A stretch of DNA of 32,183 nt from Rhodocyclaceae bacterium (GTDB taxonomy: Bacteria; Pseudomonadota; Gammaproteobacteria; Burkholderiales; Rhodocyclaceae). Numbering within the stretch: the stretch's first letter is position 1; the number at the start of each line of letters is the position of its first letter. The position numbers and the translations under genes are program-made. The notes under the pieces were generated by a model. The model saw only the letters and a program-made list of their open reading frames with translations. It did no database searches and was not told the origin of the DNA. Shown here one piece after another: positions 8,397-16,300 of this stretch. The DNA lies in NCBI GenBank assembly GCA_016791145.1, contig JAEUNJ010000254.1:1-32183 (forward strand). The letters are read 5' to 3'.

Positions 8397-9026
8397 TCAG
8401 GCGGATTCCGGGCAGATCACGCCGTGGCGCAGCGCAAGATGCACCAGGGCCGCGGTGGTCGCCACGCCCAGCTTGTCCTTGAGGATCGTCTGGTAGTTGG
8501 CCACGGTCTTCAGGCTCAGGTGGAGGACGCGCGCGCACTCGCCCGGGGAACGGCCGAGGGCGAGCTGCCGGAAGACCTCGAACTCGCGGGGCGTCAGGTT
8601 CTCCAGGAGATTGCCCTCGTCCTGCTGCGCTCCGCCCCGTTCCCCGGCCGGCACCGGCCGCCCGCGGACGACTTCGCGCACCGCGGCGACGAGGGCATTG
8701 GGGGCCGAGCTCTTGGCGAGAAAGCCGCTGGCGCCGAACTCCAGGGCACGCCGGACGAGCACGGGGCTCTCATGCATCGTGAATACCAGGATGCGCAGGT
8801 CCGGATCCCGGGCCCGCAGCCGCCGCACCAGTTCGAGGCCACCGATCCCGGGCAGGGAGAGGTCCGTGACGACCACGTCCGGATCCACCCGGGGAACCAG
8901 TGCATAGGCCGCCTCCCCGTCGTCCGCCTCGCCGACGACGGCGATGTCCCCCGCCTGGTCGAGCAGCCGCGCGTAGCCCATCCTGACCACGGGATGGTCG
9001 TCCACCAGCACGGCGCGTATCGTCAT
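8397..9026 (-). CDS. NarL/LuxR-type response regulator
   Basis: A 209-residue protein. The receiver domain has the acidic pair near D9/D10, the phospho-acceptor D55 in VVVTDLSLPG, and Lys in FLAKSSAP. The C-terminal LuxR-type helix-turn-helix begins LTPREFEVFRQLALG and contains SLKTVANYQTILKDKLGV. The start overlaps the stop of the partner kinase (ATGA), so the two are translationally coupled. The pair resembles ExaE/ExaD-type regulators of quinoprotein ethanol dehydrogenase in pseudomonads (family knowledge). Targets here are not proven; the adjacent TonB receptor and quinoprotein genes are candidates. Confidence 0.92.
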   Translation of the reverse strand: MTIRAVLVDDHPVVRMGYARLLDQAGDIAVVGEADDGEAAYALVPRVDPDVVVTDLSLPGIGGLELVRRLRARDPDLRILVFTMHESPVLVRRALEFGASGFLAKSSAPNALVAAVREVVRGRPVPAGERGGAQQDEGNLLENLTPREFEVFRQLALGRSPGECARVLHLSLKTVANYQTILKDKLGVATTAALVHLALRHGVICPESA

Positions 9027-10003
9027 CCGTCGCGCTCCGCCAGCGGCAGGCGGATCCGGATCCGCACGCCGCCGCGGGGCCCCGAATCCAGCATCATCGC
9101 CGCGCCGATGGCGGCCATGCGCTCGCCCATGCCGAGCAGCCCCAGGCGCCCCTTCCCCGTCTCGTCACCCATGCCCTGCCCGTCGTCCTCCATCTCGAGT
9201 GCCAATGTTCGCGGGCGACCGCCGGTGACCGCCAGGTGGACCGCGGCCTCCCTTGCCCCCGAATGCTTCATCACGTTCAACAATCCCTCCTGCACGGCCC
9301 GGTAAAGGGCGATCGCCGCATCCGCCGGCAGGTGCCGGTCCAGATCCTCCGGCAGGTTTCCGGCCCGGTAGCGGCAGGCAATGCCCGAACGCTCGGCCCA
9401 GGCGGCACACAGGTCTTCCAGGGCCGCCGCGAGGCCGACCTCGTCGAGCAGCACCGGCCGCAGGTCGGCGAGCATCCCGCGCAGCAGCCCGTTGAGCTCT
9501 TCGCCGGCCTCCCTGATCCGCGCCGCCGCCGCATCGGCGCCACTGCTGCCGAGGCTTCCCATGTTGCCCAAATAGGCGGCCTCCACCCGGACGAGATGCA
9601 CGGCGGGTCCGAAATCGTCATGCAAGTCGCGGGCCAGAGCCGCGCGCTCCGACTCCCGCAAATCCATCAGCCGGCGCGCGAGGGCGCGGTTCTCGTCCGC
9701 CAGCCCGCTCGCCACCGACTCCGCCCGGCGTCGCGCCGCCATCCACGCCACGCTCTCGCGCCACCGGCGCCAGGCGAACCACGCGAGGCCCGCGATCAAC
9801 ACCGTGAGCGTCGCGGGGAGCTCGTCCACCTGCCAGCGCTCCAGGTCGGCGACCGCACGGGAGAACAGTTCGTGGAGCTCCAGGTGCGCGGCCAAGAGGA
9901 AGGCCGCGAAGGTCAGCCCGAGGACCAGCAGGAGATCCCGGGTCACGCGGCTCGGCAGATCCGCGGTACCCGATTCCGCGGACGCATCGCCGATGAACCT
10001 CAC
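9023..10003 (-). CDS. NarX-type sensor histidine kinase (HisKA_3)
   Basis: A 326-residue inner-membrane kinase with two membrane segments (about 22-41 and 62-79) enclosing a very short periplasmic loop of some 20 residues, and no recognisable sensor domain. A coiled-coil region follows, then the HisKA_3 dimerisation box with the phospho-acceptor in SERAALARDLHDDFG (H128). The ATPase domain has N-box ALYRAVQEGLLNVMKHSGA and G-boxes EDDGQGMG and LGLLGMGERM. The small loop suggests it senses a membrane or redox signal, or a partner protein (inference). It lies 15 bp downstream of the metallo-beta-lactamase-fold gene, and the regulator follows with a 4-base overlap. Confidence 0.91.
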   Translation of the reverse strand: MRFIGDASAESGTADLPSRVTRDLLLVLGLTFAAFLLAAHLELHELFSRAVADLERWQVDELPATLTVLIAGLAWFAWRRWRESVAWMAARRRAESVASGLADENRALARRLMDLRESERAALARDLHDDFGPAVHLVRVEAAYLGNMGSLGSSGADAAAARIREAGEELNGLLRGMLADLRPVLLDEVGLAAALEDLCAAWAERSGIACRYRAGNLPEDLDRHLPADAAIALYRAVQEGLLNVMKHSGAREAAVHLAVTGGRPRTLALEMEDDGQGMGDETGKGRLGLLGMGERMAAIGAAMMLDSGPRGGVRIRIRLPLAERDG

Positions 10004-10018
10004 CGGTGGAAGCCCCCT

Positions 10019-10999
10019 TCAGTTGGCGGCGCCGAAGACGAAGTCCGTCTCCAGTTCCTGCCAGACGCGCTGCACGTTCAGGAGGTGGCGCTCGCGGTAT
10101 CCGGTCCATGCCCGGTAGGCCGGCATGTCCGCCCGCTCCAGGGCGGAGGCCAAGTCGGCACCGGCGCGCAGTTCCCTGCGGACGAAGGCCGCCAGGTCGT
10201 CCAGGTAGGCCCGGGTCTCGGCAAGGGGATCGGCAGCCCCGACCCGGCCGTGTCCCGGCACGGTCTGTCGCGGCCCAAGGGCGATCAGGTCCGCCAGCGC
10301 GCTCCGCCAACCCGCGAAACTGGCCTCGCCCATATCCGGCACGAATCCGGAAACCGCCAGCCCACCCGCGAACAGGGTTCCCGTCGCGGTGTCCAACACG
10401 GCCAGGTCGCCGCGCACATGGGCGTGTTCGAAGCGCAGGAGCCGCAAGGAACGTCCGCCGATGACACGGGTGTCACTTTGCGGGACAGTGCGGGCCGGCA
10501 GCACGATATCCGTCCCGCGCATGGCGTCTTCCCCGACCTGCTTGCGGAGCCTGGCCAGGCAGCGGACGCACCGCTCGCCCATCAGCGCCGCCGTCAGATC
10601 CGAAGCGATGACCGGAACCCTCGGGAAGGCGCCGGCCGCCATCACGTTCTCCGGGTGGGCATGGGTATCGATCTGGGCCACGACGGTCCGCTGCAATCTG
10701 CGCTCCAGGACGCGCTTCAGGGCAACTCCCTCCCGGTGGCTGGGTCCCGGGTCCACGAGAATCACTCCTTCGGCGCCCACCAGGGCGAGCCCGTTGGCGC
10801 TGCGGCCGCAGTTGGCCCGGTCAGGTGCGGCGCCGCGTCCCGGAATGCCATAGACACCCTCCGCAACGGACAGCAGGGTCGGCTCGGGACAGCCCCCCCA
10901 CGCCGCCGAGGCGATCAAGGCGATGCCCGCGACCGCGATCCGGGTCAGGGAAAAGGTGGTGGTTCGTGGCATTCGGACGCATCCGCTGGCGGAACGCAT
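10019..10999 (-). CDS. Quinoprotein relay metallo-beta-lactamase-fold protein (first copy)
   Basis: About 326 residues with a signal peptide ending near SAAWGG, so periplasmic. The fold is that of SoxH-like metallo-beta-lactamase proteins: GLALVGAEGVILVDPGPS, the first metal-loop region DTHAHPENVMAAGAF (H113, H115), GTLFAGGLAVSGFVPD and VPGHGRVG. The canonical HxHxDH motif is degenerate: HAHPEN replaces HxHxDH, so the second zinc site is probably altered. Family databases list such proteins as 'quinoprotein relay system zinc metallohydrolases' found only with PQQ dehydrogenases; their reaction is unknown. The start could also be the ATG at 10972; neither has a strong ribosome site. It heads the operon with the kinase and regulator. 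Confidence 0.83.
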   Translation of the reverse strand: MRSASGCVRMPRTTTFSLTRIAVAGIALIASAAWGGCPEPTLLSVAEGVYGIPGRGAAPDRANCGRSANGLALVGAEGVILVDPGPSHREGVALKRVLERRLQRTVVAQIDTHAHPENVMAAGAFPRVPVIASDLTAALMGERCVRCLARLRKQVGEDAMRGTDIVLPARTVPQSDTRVIGGRSLRLLRFEHAHVRGDLAVLDTATGTLFAGGLAVSGFVPDMGEASFAGWRSALADLIALGPRQTVPGHGRVGAADPLAETRAYLDDLAAFVRRELRAGADLASALERADMPAYRAWTGYRERHLLNVQRVWQELETDFVFGAAN

Positions 11000-11056
11000 T
11001 TTGCTTCAGTCCAAAAAAATTCGGGCCGTGGCTTTCCGGCCCCAGGAGGATACCCG

Positions 11057-11797
11057 ATGAGCCAGACGATTCACCCCGCCGGTGACATGCACTCCCGCCG
11101 CGTGGCGGGCGCCATCGTCCTTTCCATCGGGTTGCATGCGGCGACGCTCGCGCACCTGTCGCCGGTGGGCATGCCTGTCCCATCGCCCAGGCTGCCGCCC
11201 ATCACCGTGGATAGCCTGCTGAAGGCGATCAGCCCGGTCCCGGCGCGCCCTGCGGCGCCGCCGGCCGCAATGCCCGGGCAGGCGGCCCGGCACGCCTCCG
11301 CCGCCCCACCCGCGCCGGCACGGCAGATCATGGCCGCCCGGGACGAAGGGGCACCGGCCGGCGGGCCCCGCATCGCCGCCTCCGCCGCGACCCCCGAGCC
11401 TGCCGCCGCGGCGGCAACCCCGCCCGCCCCGGCGGCGTTGCCCGACCAGCGCGCGGCCCCCGTCGCCGACAGGGCCGCAGCCGCCCCCCCGGCCCTCGAC
11501 CTGGATGCCCTGGCGAGCCAGTATGGCAGGCAGGTCGCCGACCTGCTGGTGTCCCGCAAGCGCTACCCGCGCGTCGCCCAGATGCGCGGCTGGCAGGGAC
11601 AGGTGGAAGTGGAGGCCCGCTTCGTGCCGGGCGGGCGCCTCGGCCAAGTGGTGGTCACCCGGTCCAGCGGCCACGAAACCCTGGATGCCGCCGCCATCGA
11701 ACTCCTGCAGGGCGCCGAATTCCCGCCGCTTCCGGCATCCCTGGCCCAGGCGGATTTCCGGCTCCGCCTGCCCATCGACTATCGCTTGCAGAACTGA
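11057..11797 (+). CDS. tonB: TonB energy-transducing protein
   Basis: 246 residues. An N-terminal membrane anchor (AGAIVLSIGLHAATLAHLSPV) is followed by a long Pro/Ala-rich linker (about 45-155) that spans the periplasm. The C-terminal TonB domain (about 160-246) contains YPRVAQMRGWQGQVEVEARF and the HETLDAAAIELLQGAEFPPLP segment. The ATG at 11057 has AGGAGG 7 nt upstream; the frame is open far upstream only because it shadows genes on the other strand. It couples proton motive force to outer-membrane receptors. No exbB or exbD is present in the window, so it must borrow them from elsewhere. The PqqU-like receptor follows 24 bp downstream, so it is probably dedicated to that receptor and perhaps to the one at 5929-8274. 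Confidence 0.92.
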   Translation: MSQTIHPAGDMHSRRVAGAIVLSIGLHAATLAHLSPVGMPVPSPRLPPITVDSLLKAISPVPARPAAPPAAMPGQAARHASAAPPAPARQIMAARDEGAPAGGPRIAASAATPEPAAAAATPPAPAALPDQRAAPVADRAAAAPPALDLDALASQYGRQVADLLVSRKRYPRVAQMRGWQGQVEVEARFVPGGRLGQVVVTRSSGHETLDAAAIELLQGAEFPPLPASLAQADFRLRLPIDYRLQN

Positions 11798-11821
11798 ATT
11801 GAACATCCCATCCCCAAGGCA

Positions 11822-14017
11822 ATGATGAGACAGAAGACCATTCATACCGTCGTCATGGGCGCCGTGGCCGCGTTTCCCGCCCTGTGCGCCGCCCAGGCCA
11901 CCGCCACCCTTTCCCCCGTGGTCGTCACGGCGACCCGCAACGAGGCCCAGAGCTTCGACCTGCCCGTCGCCATCGATTCGGTGGGTGCCGAACAGCTACG
12001 CAACAATCGCTTGCAGACGAACATTTCCGAGTCCCTCAACCGGGTTCCGGGCCTCGTGGTCCAGAACCGGGAGACCTACTCCCAGGAACAGCAGTTAACG
12101 CTGCGCGGTTTCGGGGCCCGGTCCCAGTTCGGCATTCGCGGCGTCCGGCTGGTGGCCGACGGCATTCCCGCCAGCACGCCCGACGGCCAGGGTGGCGCGG
12201 GCCTGTTCGACCTGTCCACGGCGGAGCGCGTGGAGGTCCTGCGCGGACCGTTCTCGGCCCTGTACGGCAATCACTCCGGGGGGGTCATACAGGTCTTCAC
12301 CGAGGATGGCCCCAGGGATCCCACCTGGACGGCGGGGGTCGCGGCGGGCAGCTACGGCACCCGGCGGACCAGCCTCAAGTTCGGTGCCGGCGGCGGTGGC
12401 GAGGTCGGCGGCATCGGAAGCCTGAGCCGCATGAGCACGGACGGTTACCGCCAGTGGAGCAGCGCCACGAAGGAACAGGCGAACGCGAAACTCGGCATTG
12501 CCGTCGGCGCGGAAGCGCGCCTTACCCTGGTCGCCAATTACCTCGCCCAACGTGACAATCGGGACCCGCTGGGCCTGACGGCCGCCCAGATGGACCAGGA
12601 CCGCCGACAGGCCGCCCCCGAGGCCCTCAAGTTCCGCACCCGGCGCAACCTGGACAACCTCCAGGGCGGCATGACCTTCGACACGCGCCTGGGGCCGGCC
12701 GACACCCTCCGCTTCATGGCCTACTCCGGCGTCCGGACCAACGAACAGTACCTCCCCACGGCCGCCAACTTCCAGAACAACATCCGTTCCTCCGGCGCCG
12801 TGTCCGTCATCGACCGGGACTTCTGGGGCGCCGGGGTACGCTGGACCCGCGCGTGGAGCGGCGGCACCACGGTGTTCGGCGCCGAGTACGACCGTGCCAA
12901 CGAGAACCGGCGGGGATATCGCAGCGGCATCACCACCGCCGTCGACGCATTGACGAACGGCTACGGCGACGTCGGCGCCCTGAAGCGCCGGGAGGACAAC
13001 ACCTCCGTTCAGGCCGGCATCTACGGCCAGGGCGAATGGCGCATGACGGACAGCTGGAGCGGCCTGGCGGGCCTGCGCTACACGCGCGTGACCGTGAACT
13101 CCGAGGACAGGTTCATCTGCACCCAGACGCTGGTCACCGCGCCCGGCACGGCCGCGAACCTCTGCAGCGGCGCCACCGCCGCCCAGTCCATCACGGCGGC
13201 CCGGTTCAATCCCGACGACAGCGGCAGCGCCCGCTTCGGCGCGACGACGCCCGCCCTCGGCGTTCTCTGGAAGGCCCTGCCGGAACTGAATGTCTATGCC
13301 AACGTCGGGCGCAGCTTCGAGACTCCGACCCTGATCGAGATGGCCTACCGCAACGTCGGCAGCGGCATGAACTTCGAACTGAAGCCCAGCCGCAGCCGGC
13401 ACCAGGAGGCCGGAGCGAAGGCCATACTCGCCCACGACGTCCTGCTGAACGTGGCGGCCTTCCGCATCGACACCCACGACGAGATCGTCGTGGACCAGAA
13501 CCTGGGCGGGGGACGCTCCACCTACAAGAACGCGGGCCGGACGCGGCGCAACGGCACGGAAATGTCGTTGCAGGGCAACTTCGGCCGCGGCTTCTCGGGC
13601 TATGTCGCCGCCACCTGGCTCGATGCGCGATTCCGCGAGAACTTCAATACGCTGACCAACGCGGTCGCCGCCGGCAACCGCATCCCCGGCATCCCGCAGC
13701 ACAGCGCCTTCGCCGAACTCCGCTACCAGGATCCGGGCAGCGGGTTCAACGCTTCACTGGAAGGCCGCAAGGTGGGAAGGATCCTCGCCACCGACACCAA
13801 CCGGGACCAGGCGGACGGCTATTTCGTCGCCGCCGTCTCGGCGGGTCTCGAGCAGCGTGGCAGGGGGTGGCGGGTCAACGAGTTCCTGCGCGTGGACAAC
13901 CTCGCCAACCGGAAACATGTCGGCGCCGTGTATGTCAATGATGCGAACGGCCGCTACTATGCCCCGGCCCCGGGGCGCAGCGTCCTGCTCGGCGCCAGCC
14001 TCAGCCTCACCATGTGA
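11822..14017 (+). CDS. pqqU: YncD/PqqU-like TonB-dependent receptor (probable PQQ uptake)
   Basis: 731 residues: signal peptide ending CAAQA, TonB-box-like SPVVVTA, plug and barrel. It resembles E. coli YncD, now known as the PQQ importer PqqU, from end to end. Shared features I recall are NISESLNRVPGLVVQNR, QQLTLRGFGARSQFGIRGVR, DGIPASTPDGQG, VEVLRGPFSALYGNHSGG, RSFETPTLIEMAYR, YKNAGRTRRNGTE, and the terminal VNDANGRYYAPAPGR. A role in taking up PQQ fits a cluster built around a PQQ dehydrogenase with no pqq biosynthesis genes in view. The comparison is from memory, not a database search. It is in an operon with tonB. ATGs at 11822 and 11825 are both possible starts. Confidence 0.85.
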   Translation: MMRQKTIHTVVMGAVAAFPALCAAQATATLSPVVVTATRNEAQSFDLPVAIDSVGAEQLRNNRLQTNISESLNRVPGLVVQNRETYSQEQQLTLRGFGARSQFGIRGVRLVADGIPASTPDGQGGAGLFDLSTAERVEVLRGPFSALYGNHSGGVIQVFTEDGPRDPTWTAGVAAGSYGTRRTSLKFGAGGGGEVGGIGSLSRMSTDGYRQWSSATKEQANAKLGIAVGAEARLTLVANYLAQRDNRDPLGLTAAQMDQDRRQAAPEALKFRTRRNLDNLQGGMTFDTRLGPADTLRFMAYSGVRTNEQYLPTAANFQNNIRSSGAVSVIDRDFWGAGVRWTRAWSGGTTVFGAEYDRANENRRGYRSGITTAVDALTNGYGDVGALKRREDNTSVQAGIYGQGEWRMTDSWSGLAGLRYTRVTVNSEDRFICTQTLVTAPGTAANLCSGATAAQSITAARFNPDDSGSARFGATTPALGVLWKALPELNVYANVGRSFETPTLIEMAYRNVGSGMNFELKPSRSRHQEAGAKAILAHDVLLNVAAFRIDTHDEIVVDQNLGGGRSTYKNAGRTRRNGTEMSLQGNFGRGFSGYVAATWLDARFRENFNTLTNAVAAGNRIPGIPQHSAFAELRYQDPGSGFNASLEGRKVGRILATDTNRDQADGYFVAAVSAGLEQRGRGWRVNEFLRVDNLANRKHVGAVYVNDANGRYYAPAPGRSVLLGASLSLTM

Positions 14018-14036
14018 CCCATCCCCCCGGCGAGGC

Positions 14037-14061
14037 GAGGGGCGCCGCCATGGCGCCCCTC
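14037..14061 (+). terminator. Hairpin downstream of the PqqU-like receptor
   Basis: A perfect 10-bp stem (GAGGGGCGCC / GGCGCCCCTC) with a 5-base loop lies 20 bp after the receptor stop and is followed by a weakly T-containing stretch (CTTCGTT). It probably ends the tonB-receptor transcript. The remaining bases to 14237 hold nothing I can identify. Confidence 0.6.
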
Positions 14062-14237
14062 CTTCGTTGACCCGGCGGACAGATCGCCGCCGAGGTGCCG
14101 GGATTGCCGGGCTTTCCCGCCGTCCCCGGATCGACAGCGGGCACCCGGGTGGTCCCGGAACTCCCCGCGGACGGCCCAGGTGCCGGACCGACGGCGGAGA
14201 TCCGGCCGATGCCTTCCGGCGCACCCGGCCGGCGCTC

Positions 14238-14273
14238 GCCGCGAACGCCGCGAACGCCGCGAACGTCGCGAGC
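14238..14273. repeat. Short tandem repeat, 9-bp unit
   Basis: Three exact copies of GCCGCGAAC followed by a fourth with two changes (GTCGCGAGC) sit in the intergenic region between convergent genes. It is a small local expansion; no function is evident. Confidence 0.7.
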
Positions 14274-14287
14274 GGCGACGCCCGGCG

Positions 14288-14312
14288 AAAAAAAACCGGC
14301 CCGAAGGCCGGT
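14288..14312 (-). terminator. Rho-independent terminator of the PQQ alcohol dehydrogenase gene
   Basis: On the minus strand a CCGGCC-TTCG-GGCCGG hairpin (6-bp stem, stable tetraloop, extendable by one A-T pair) is followed directly by eight T residues, 27 bp after the dehydrogenase stop codon. This is a textbook intrinsic terminator. Confidence 0.92.
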
Positions 14313-14338
14313 CGAGTACTGCGGAGGAGACCTGCTTC

Positions 14339-16090
14339 TTATCCCTTGTGCAGCTTGAAGACCCAGACCATGCCGCCCTGGTTCAGGTAGTTGACCTTCT
14401 TGGCCACGTCGCCGCCCCACAGGGGGACCGCGCCACCCCAGCCGGACACGACGGCGACATACTGCTCGCCATCCTGTTCCCAGGTGATCGGAGGCGCGAC
14501 GACGCCGGAGCCGGTCTGGAACTTCCAGAGTTCCTTGCCGGACTTGGCATCCAGGGCCTTCAGGTAGCCTTCGGGCGTACCGTAGAACACCAGCCCGCCC
14601 TTGGTGGTCATGACACCACCCCACAGCGGCGCGTTGTTCCGGTTCTCCCAGACGATCTTGCCGGTGGCCGGGTCCACCGCCCGCAGGGCGCCGATGTAAT
14701 CGCCACCGATGTCCTTCGCATCGAGGGTCTTGATGGTGAAGCCGGCGCCCAGGTAGGCCGCTCCCTTCTTGTAGGTGATGGGCTCGTTCCAGATCTCCAT
14801 GCCCCATTCGTTGGCGGGCACGTAGAACAGGCCGGTGTCCGGGCTGAAGGCCATGGGCATCTGGTTCTTTCCGCCCAGGAAGGAAGGCGCCGAGAACACC
14901 ACTTCGCCCTTCTTGCCGTCGGCACCCTTGGTGGGGTCGCCGGGACGATTGGCCGCGACGAACTTGGGCTTGCCGGTGGCCAGGTCGAAGCCGGTGGCCC
15001 AGGTGATCTTCTTGACGAACGGGAAGGCGTTCTGGAGCTTGCCGTCCTTGGCGTCGATGACGAAGAAGAAGCCGTTGCGGTCGGCCTTGCCGCCCAGGAT
15101 CCGGCCGTCCTTGGTCGTGTAGGTCACGAACTCGTTCACGCCGTCGAAGTCCCAGCCGTCGTTGGGCGTGGTCTGGTAGTGCCAGACGATCTTGCCCGTG
15201 TCGGCATCGATGGCCACCGTCGAGCACGAGTAGAGGTTGTCGCCGGGGCGCAGGTGGCTGTTCCAGGGCGCCGGGTTGCCCGTGCCCATGTAGATCAGGT
15301 TGGTTCGGGAATCATAGGTGCCGCCCAGCCAGGTGGCACCGCCGCCGGTCTTCCAGAGGTCGCCGGGCCAGGTGGCGTTGGTCGTGCCCGTGACGCCGTT
15401 CTCCTTGCCGTCCTTGTAACCCATGTGCCCTTCGATGACCGGGCGGGTCCAGACCAGCTTGCCGGTCTTCGCGTCGCGGGCATCCACCCGGCCGACGATG
15501 CCGAACTCGCCGCCCGACACGCCCGTCACGACCATGCCCTTGACGATCATCGGCGCCGCCGTATAGGAGTAGCCGGCCTGGAAGTCGTCCAGCTTCTCCT
15601 TCCAGACCACCTTGCCCGTCTTCTGGTCCAGGGCCACCAGCTGGGCGTCCAGGGTGCCGAAGATCACCAGGTTGTCGTACAGGGCCGCGCCGCGGTTGAT
15701 CACGTCGCAGCACGGCATGATGCCGTCGGGGAGGCGGTGCTCGTACTTCCACAGCTCCTTGCCGCTCTTCGCGTCGATGGCGAACAGGCGCGAGTAGGAG
15801 CCGGTGACGAACATTACACCGTCATGGACCACCGGCTGGGACTCCTGGCCGCGCTGTTTTTCGCCGCCGAAGGAGAAGGCCCACACCGGCGTCAGATTCT
15901 TGACGTTGCCCGTGTTGATCTTGGTCAGCGGGCTGTACCGCTGGCCATTGTTGCCCATGCCCCAGGTCAGCACGTCGCCCGTGGACTTGGCATCGTCCGT
16001 GATCATCTTGTCCGTGACCGGACCCGCCTGGGCAACGGCGGAGACGCCGAAGGCGCCTGCCAACAGCATCGACATCAGGGTCTTGCGCAT
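14339..16090 (-). CDS. Lanthanide-type PQQ-dependent alcohol dehydrogenase (PedH/ExaF class)
   Basis: 583 residues: signal peptide (to about AVAQA), then an eight-bladed quinoprotein propeller with repeated tryptophan-docking motifs ([44 protein letters not shown]). The vicinal disulfide pair that caps PQQ is C127-C128 (MPCCDV). The catalytic base is D314 in [12 protein letters not shown]. Two residues on is D316, the extra Asp that coordinates a lanthanide in XoxF, ExaF and PedH; calcium enzymes have Ala, Ser or Thr there. There is no fused cytochrome c domain and no cytochrome c gene nearby. It should oxidise primary alcohols to aldehydes in the periplasm. The ATG at 16090 is chosen over one two codons earlier because GAGGAGG lies 7 nt before it. 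A sigma-54 promoter lies 96 bp upstream. Confidence 0.94.
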   Translation of the reverse strand: MRKTLMSMLLAGAFGVSAVAQAGPVTDKMITDDAKSTGDVLTWGMGNNGQRYSPLTKINTGNVKNLTPVWAFSFGGEKQRGQESQPVVHDGVMFVTGSYSRLFAIDAKSGKELWKYEHRLPDGIMPCCDVINRGAALYDNLVIFGTLDAQLVALDQKTGKVVWKEKLDDFQAGYSYTAAPMIVKGMVVTGVSGGEFGIVGRVDARDAKTGKLVWTRPVIEGHMGYKDGKENGVTGTTNATWPGDLWKTGGGATWLGGTYDSRTNLIYMGTGNPAPWNSHLRPGDNLYSCSTVAIDADTGKIVWHYQTTPNDGWDFDGVNEFVTYTTKDGRILGGKADRNGFFFVIDAKDGKLQNAFPFVKKITWATGFDLATGKPKFVAANRPGDPTKGADGKKGEVVFSAPSFLGGKNQMPMAFSPDTGLFYVPANEWGMEIWNEPITYKKGAAYLGAGFTIKTLDAKDIGGDYIGALRAVDPATGKIVWENRNNAPLWGGVMTTKGGLVFYGTPEGYLKALDAKSGKELWKFQTGSGVVAPPITWEQDGEQYVAVVSGWGGAVPLWGGDVAKKVNYLNQGGMVWVFKLHKG

Positions 16091-16185
16091 ACACATCCCT
16101 CCTCTTGGTGGTTGTCGCGAAACATGCAGGAGGAACCCCCCCGCGCTGCATCAAAGAATTTGAAACCTGAATCGACCGAGCTTAA

Positions 16186-16202
16186 TGCAAGCCCTGTGCC
16201 AC
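16186..16202 (-). promoter_or_regulatory. Sigma-54 (-24/-12) promoter of the PQQ alcohol dehydrogenase gene
   Basis: The minus strand reads GTGGCACA-GGGC-TTGCA, which matches the RpoN consensus at TGGCAC and TTGCA with exact spacing. The transcript would start about 85 nt before the start codon. This is the best of the three sigma-54 sites in the window. Confidence 0.83.
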
Positions 16203-16252
16203 CGACTCCGCGGCGGCGTCTGACACAGCGACGCCGGTCCGGTTGTTACCGG

Positions 16253-16271
16253 CTGTCCCACTCTGTGACAG
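16253..16271. promoter_or_regulatory. Inverted repeat CTGTC-N9-GACAG, candidate activator site
   Basis: This lies 51-69 bp upstream of the -24 element. Read on the minus strand it is TGTCAC-N7-GACA, the same layout as the site at 3713-3729. Position and symmetry fit an enhancer for the AcoR-type activator (inference). Confidence 0.45.
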
Positions 16272-16300
16272 GGTGTGCTACTTCGGCGCGCAACGACGGA

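Noticed and set aside
10019..10999. A beta-lactamase resistance gene
   Set aside because: The fold matches but the zinc motif is degenerate, and the protein belongs with quinoprotein accessory proteins.
11020..11045. A GGGCC/GGCCC hairpin before tonB as a terminator
   Set aside because: The stem is only 5 bp, no T-run follows, and it lies directly at the tonB ribosome site.
9236..11056. An 1.8-kb upstream extension of the tonB reading frame
   Set aside because: It runs antisense through the kinase and metallo-beta-lactamase-fold genes; the real start at 11057 has a perfect ribosome site and membrane anchor.
14062..14237. A possible small gene such as pqqA in the gap between the receptor and dehydrogenase genes
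   Set aside because: I found no frame with a ribosome site or with the Glu-x3-Tyr core of PqqA, there or in the other intergenic spaces.
14238..14273. A CRISPR-like array
   Set aside because: The unit is only 9 bp with no spacers; it is a simple tandem repeat.
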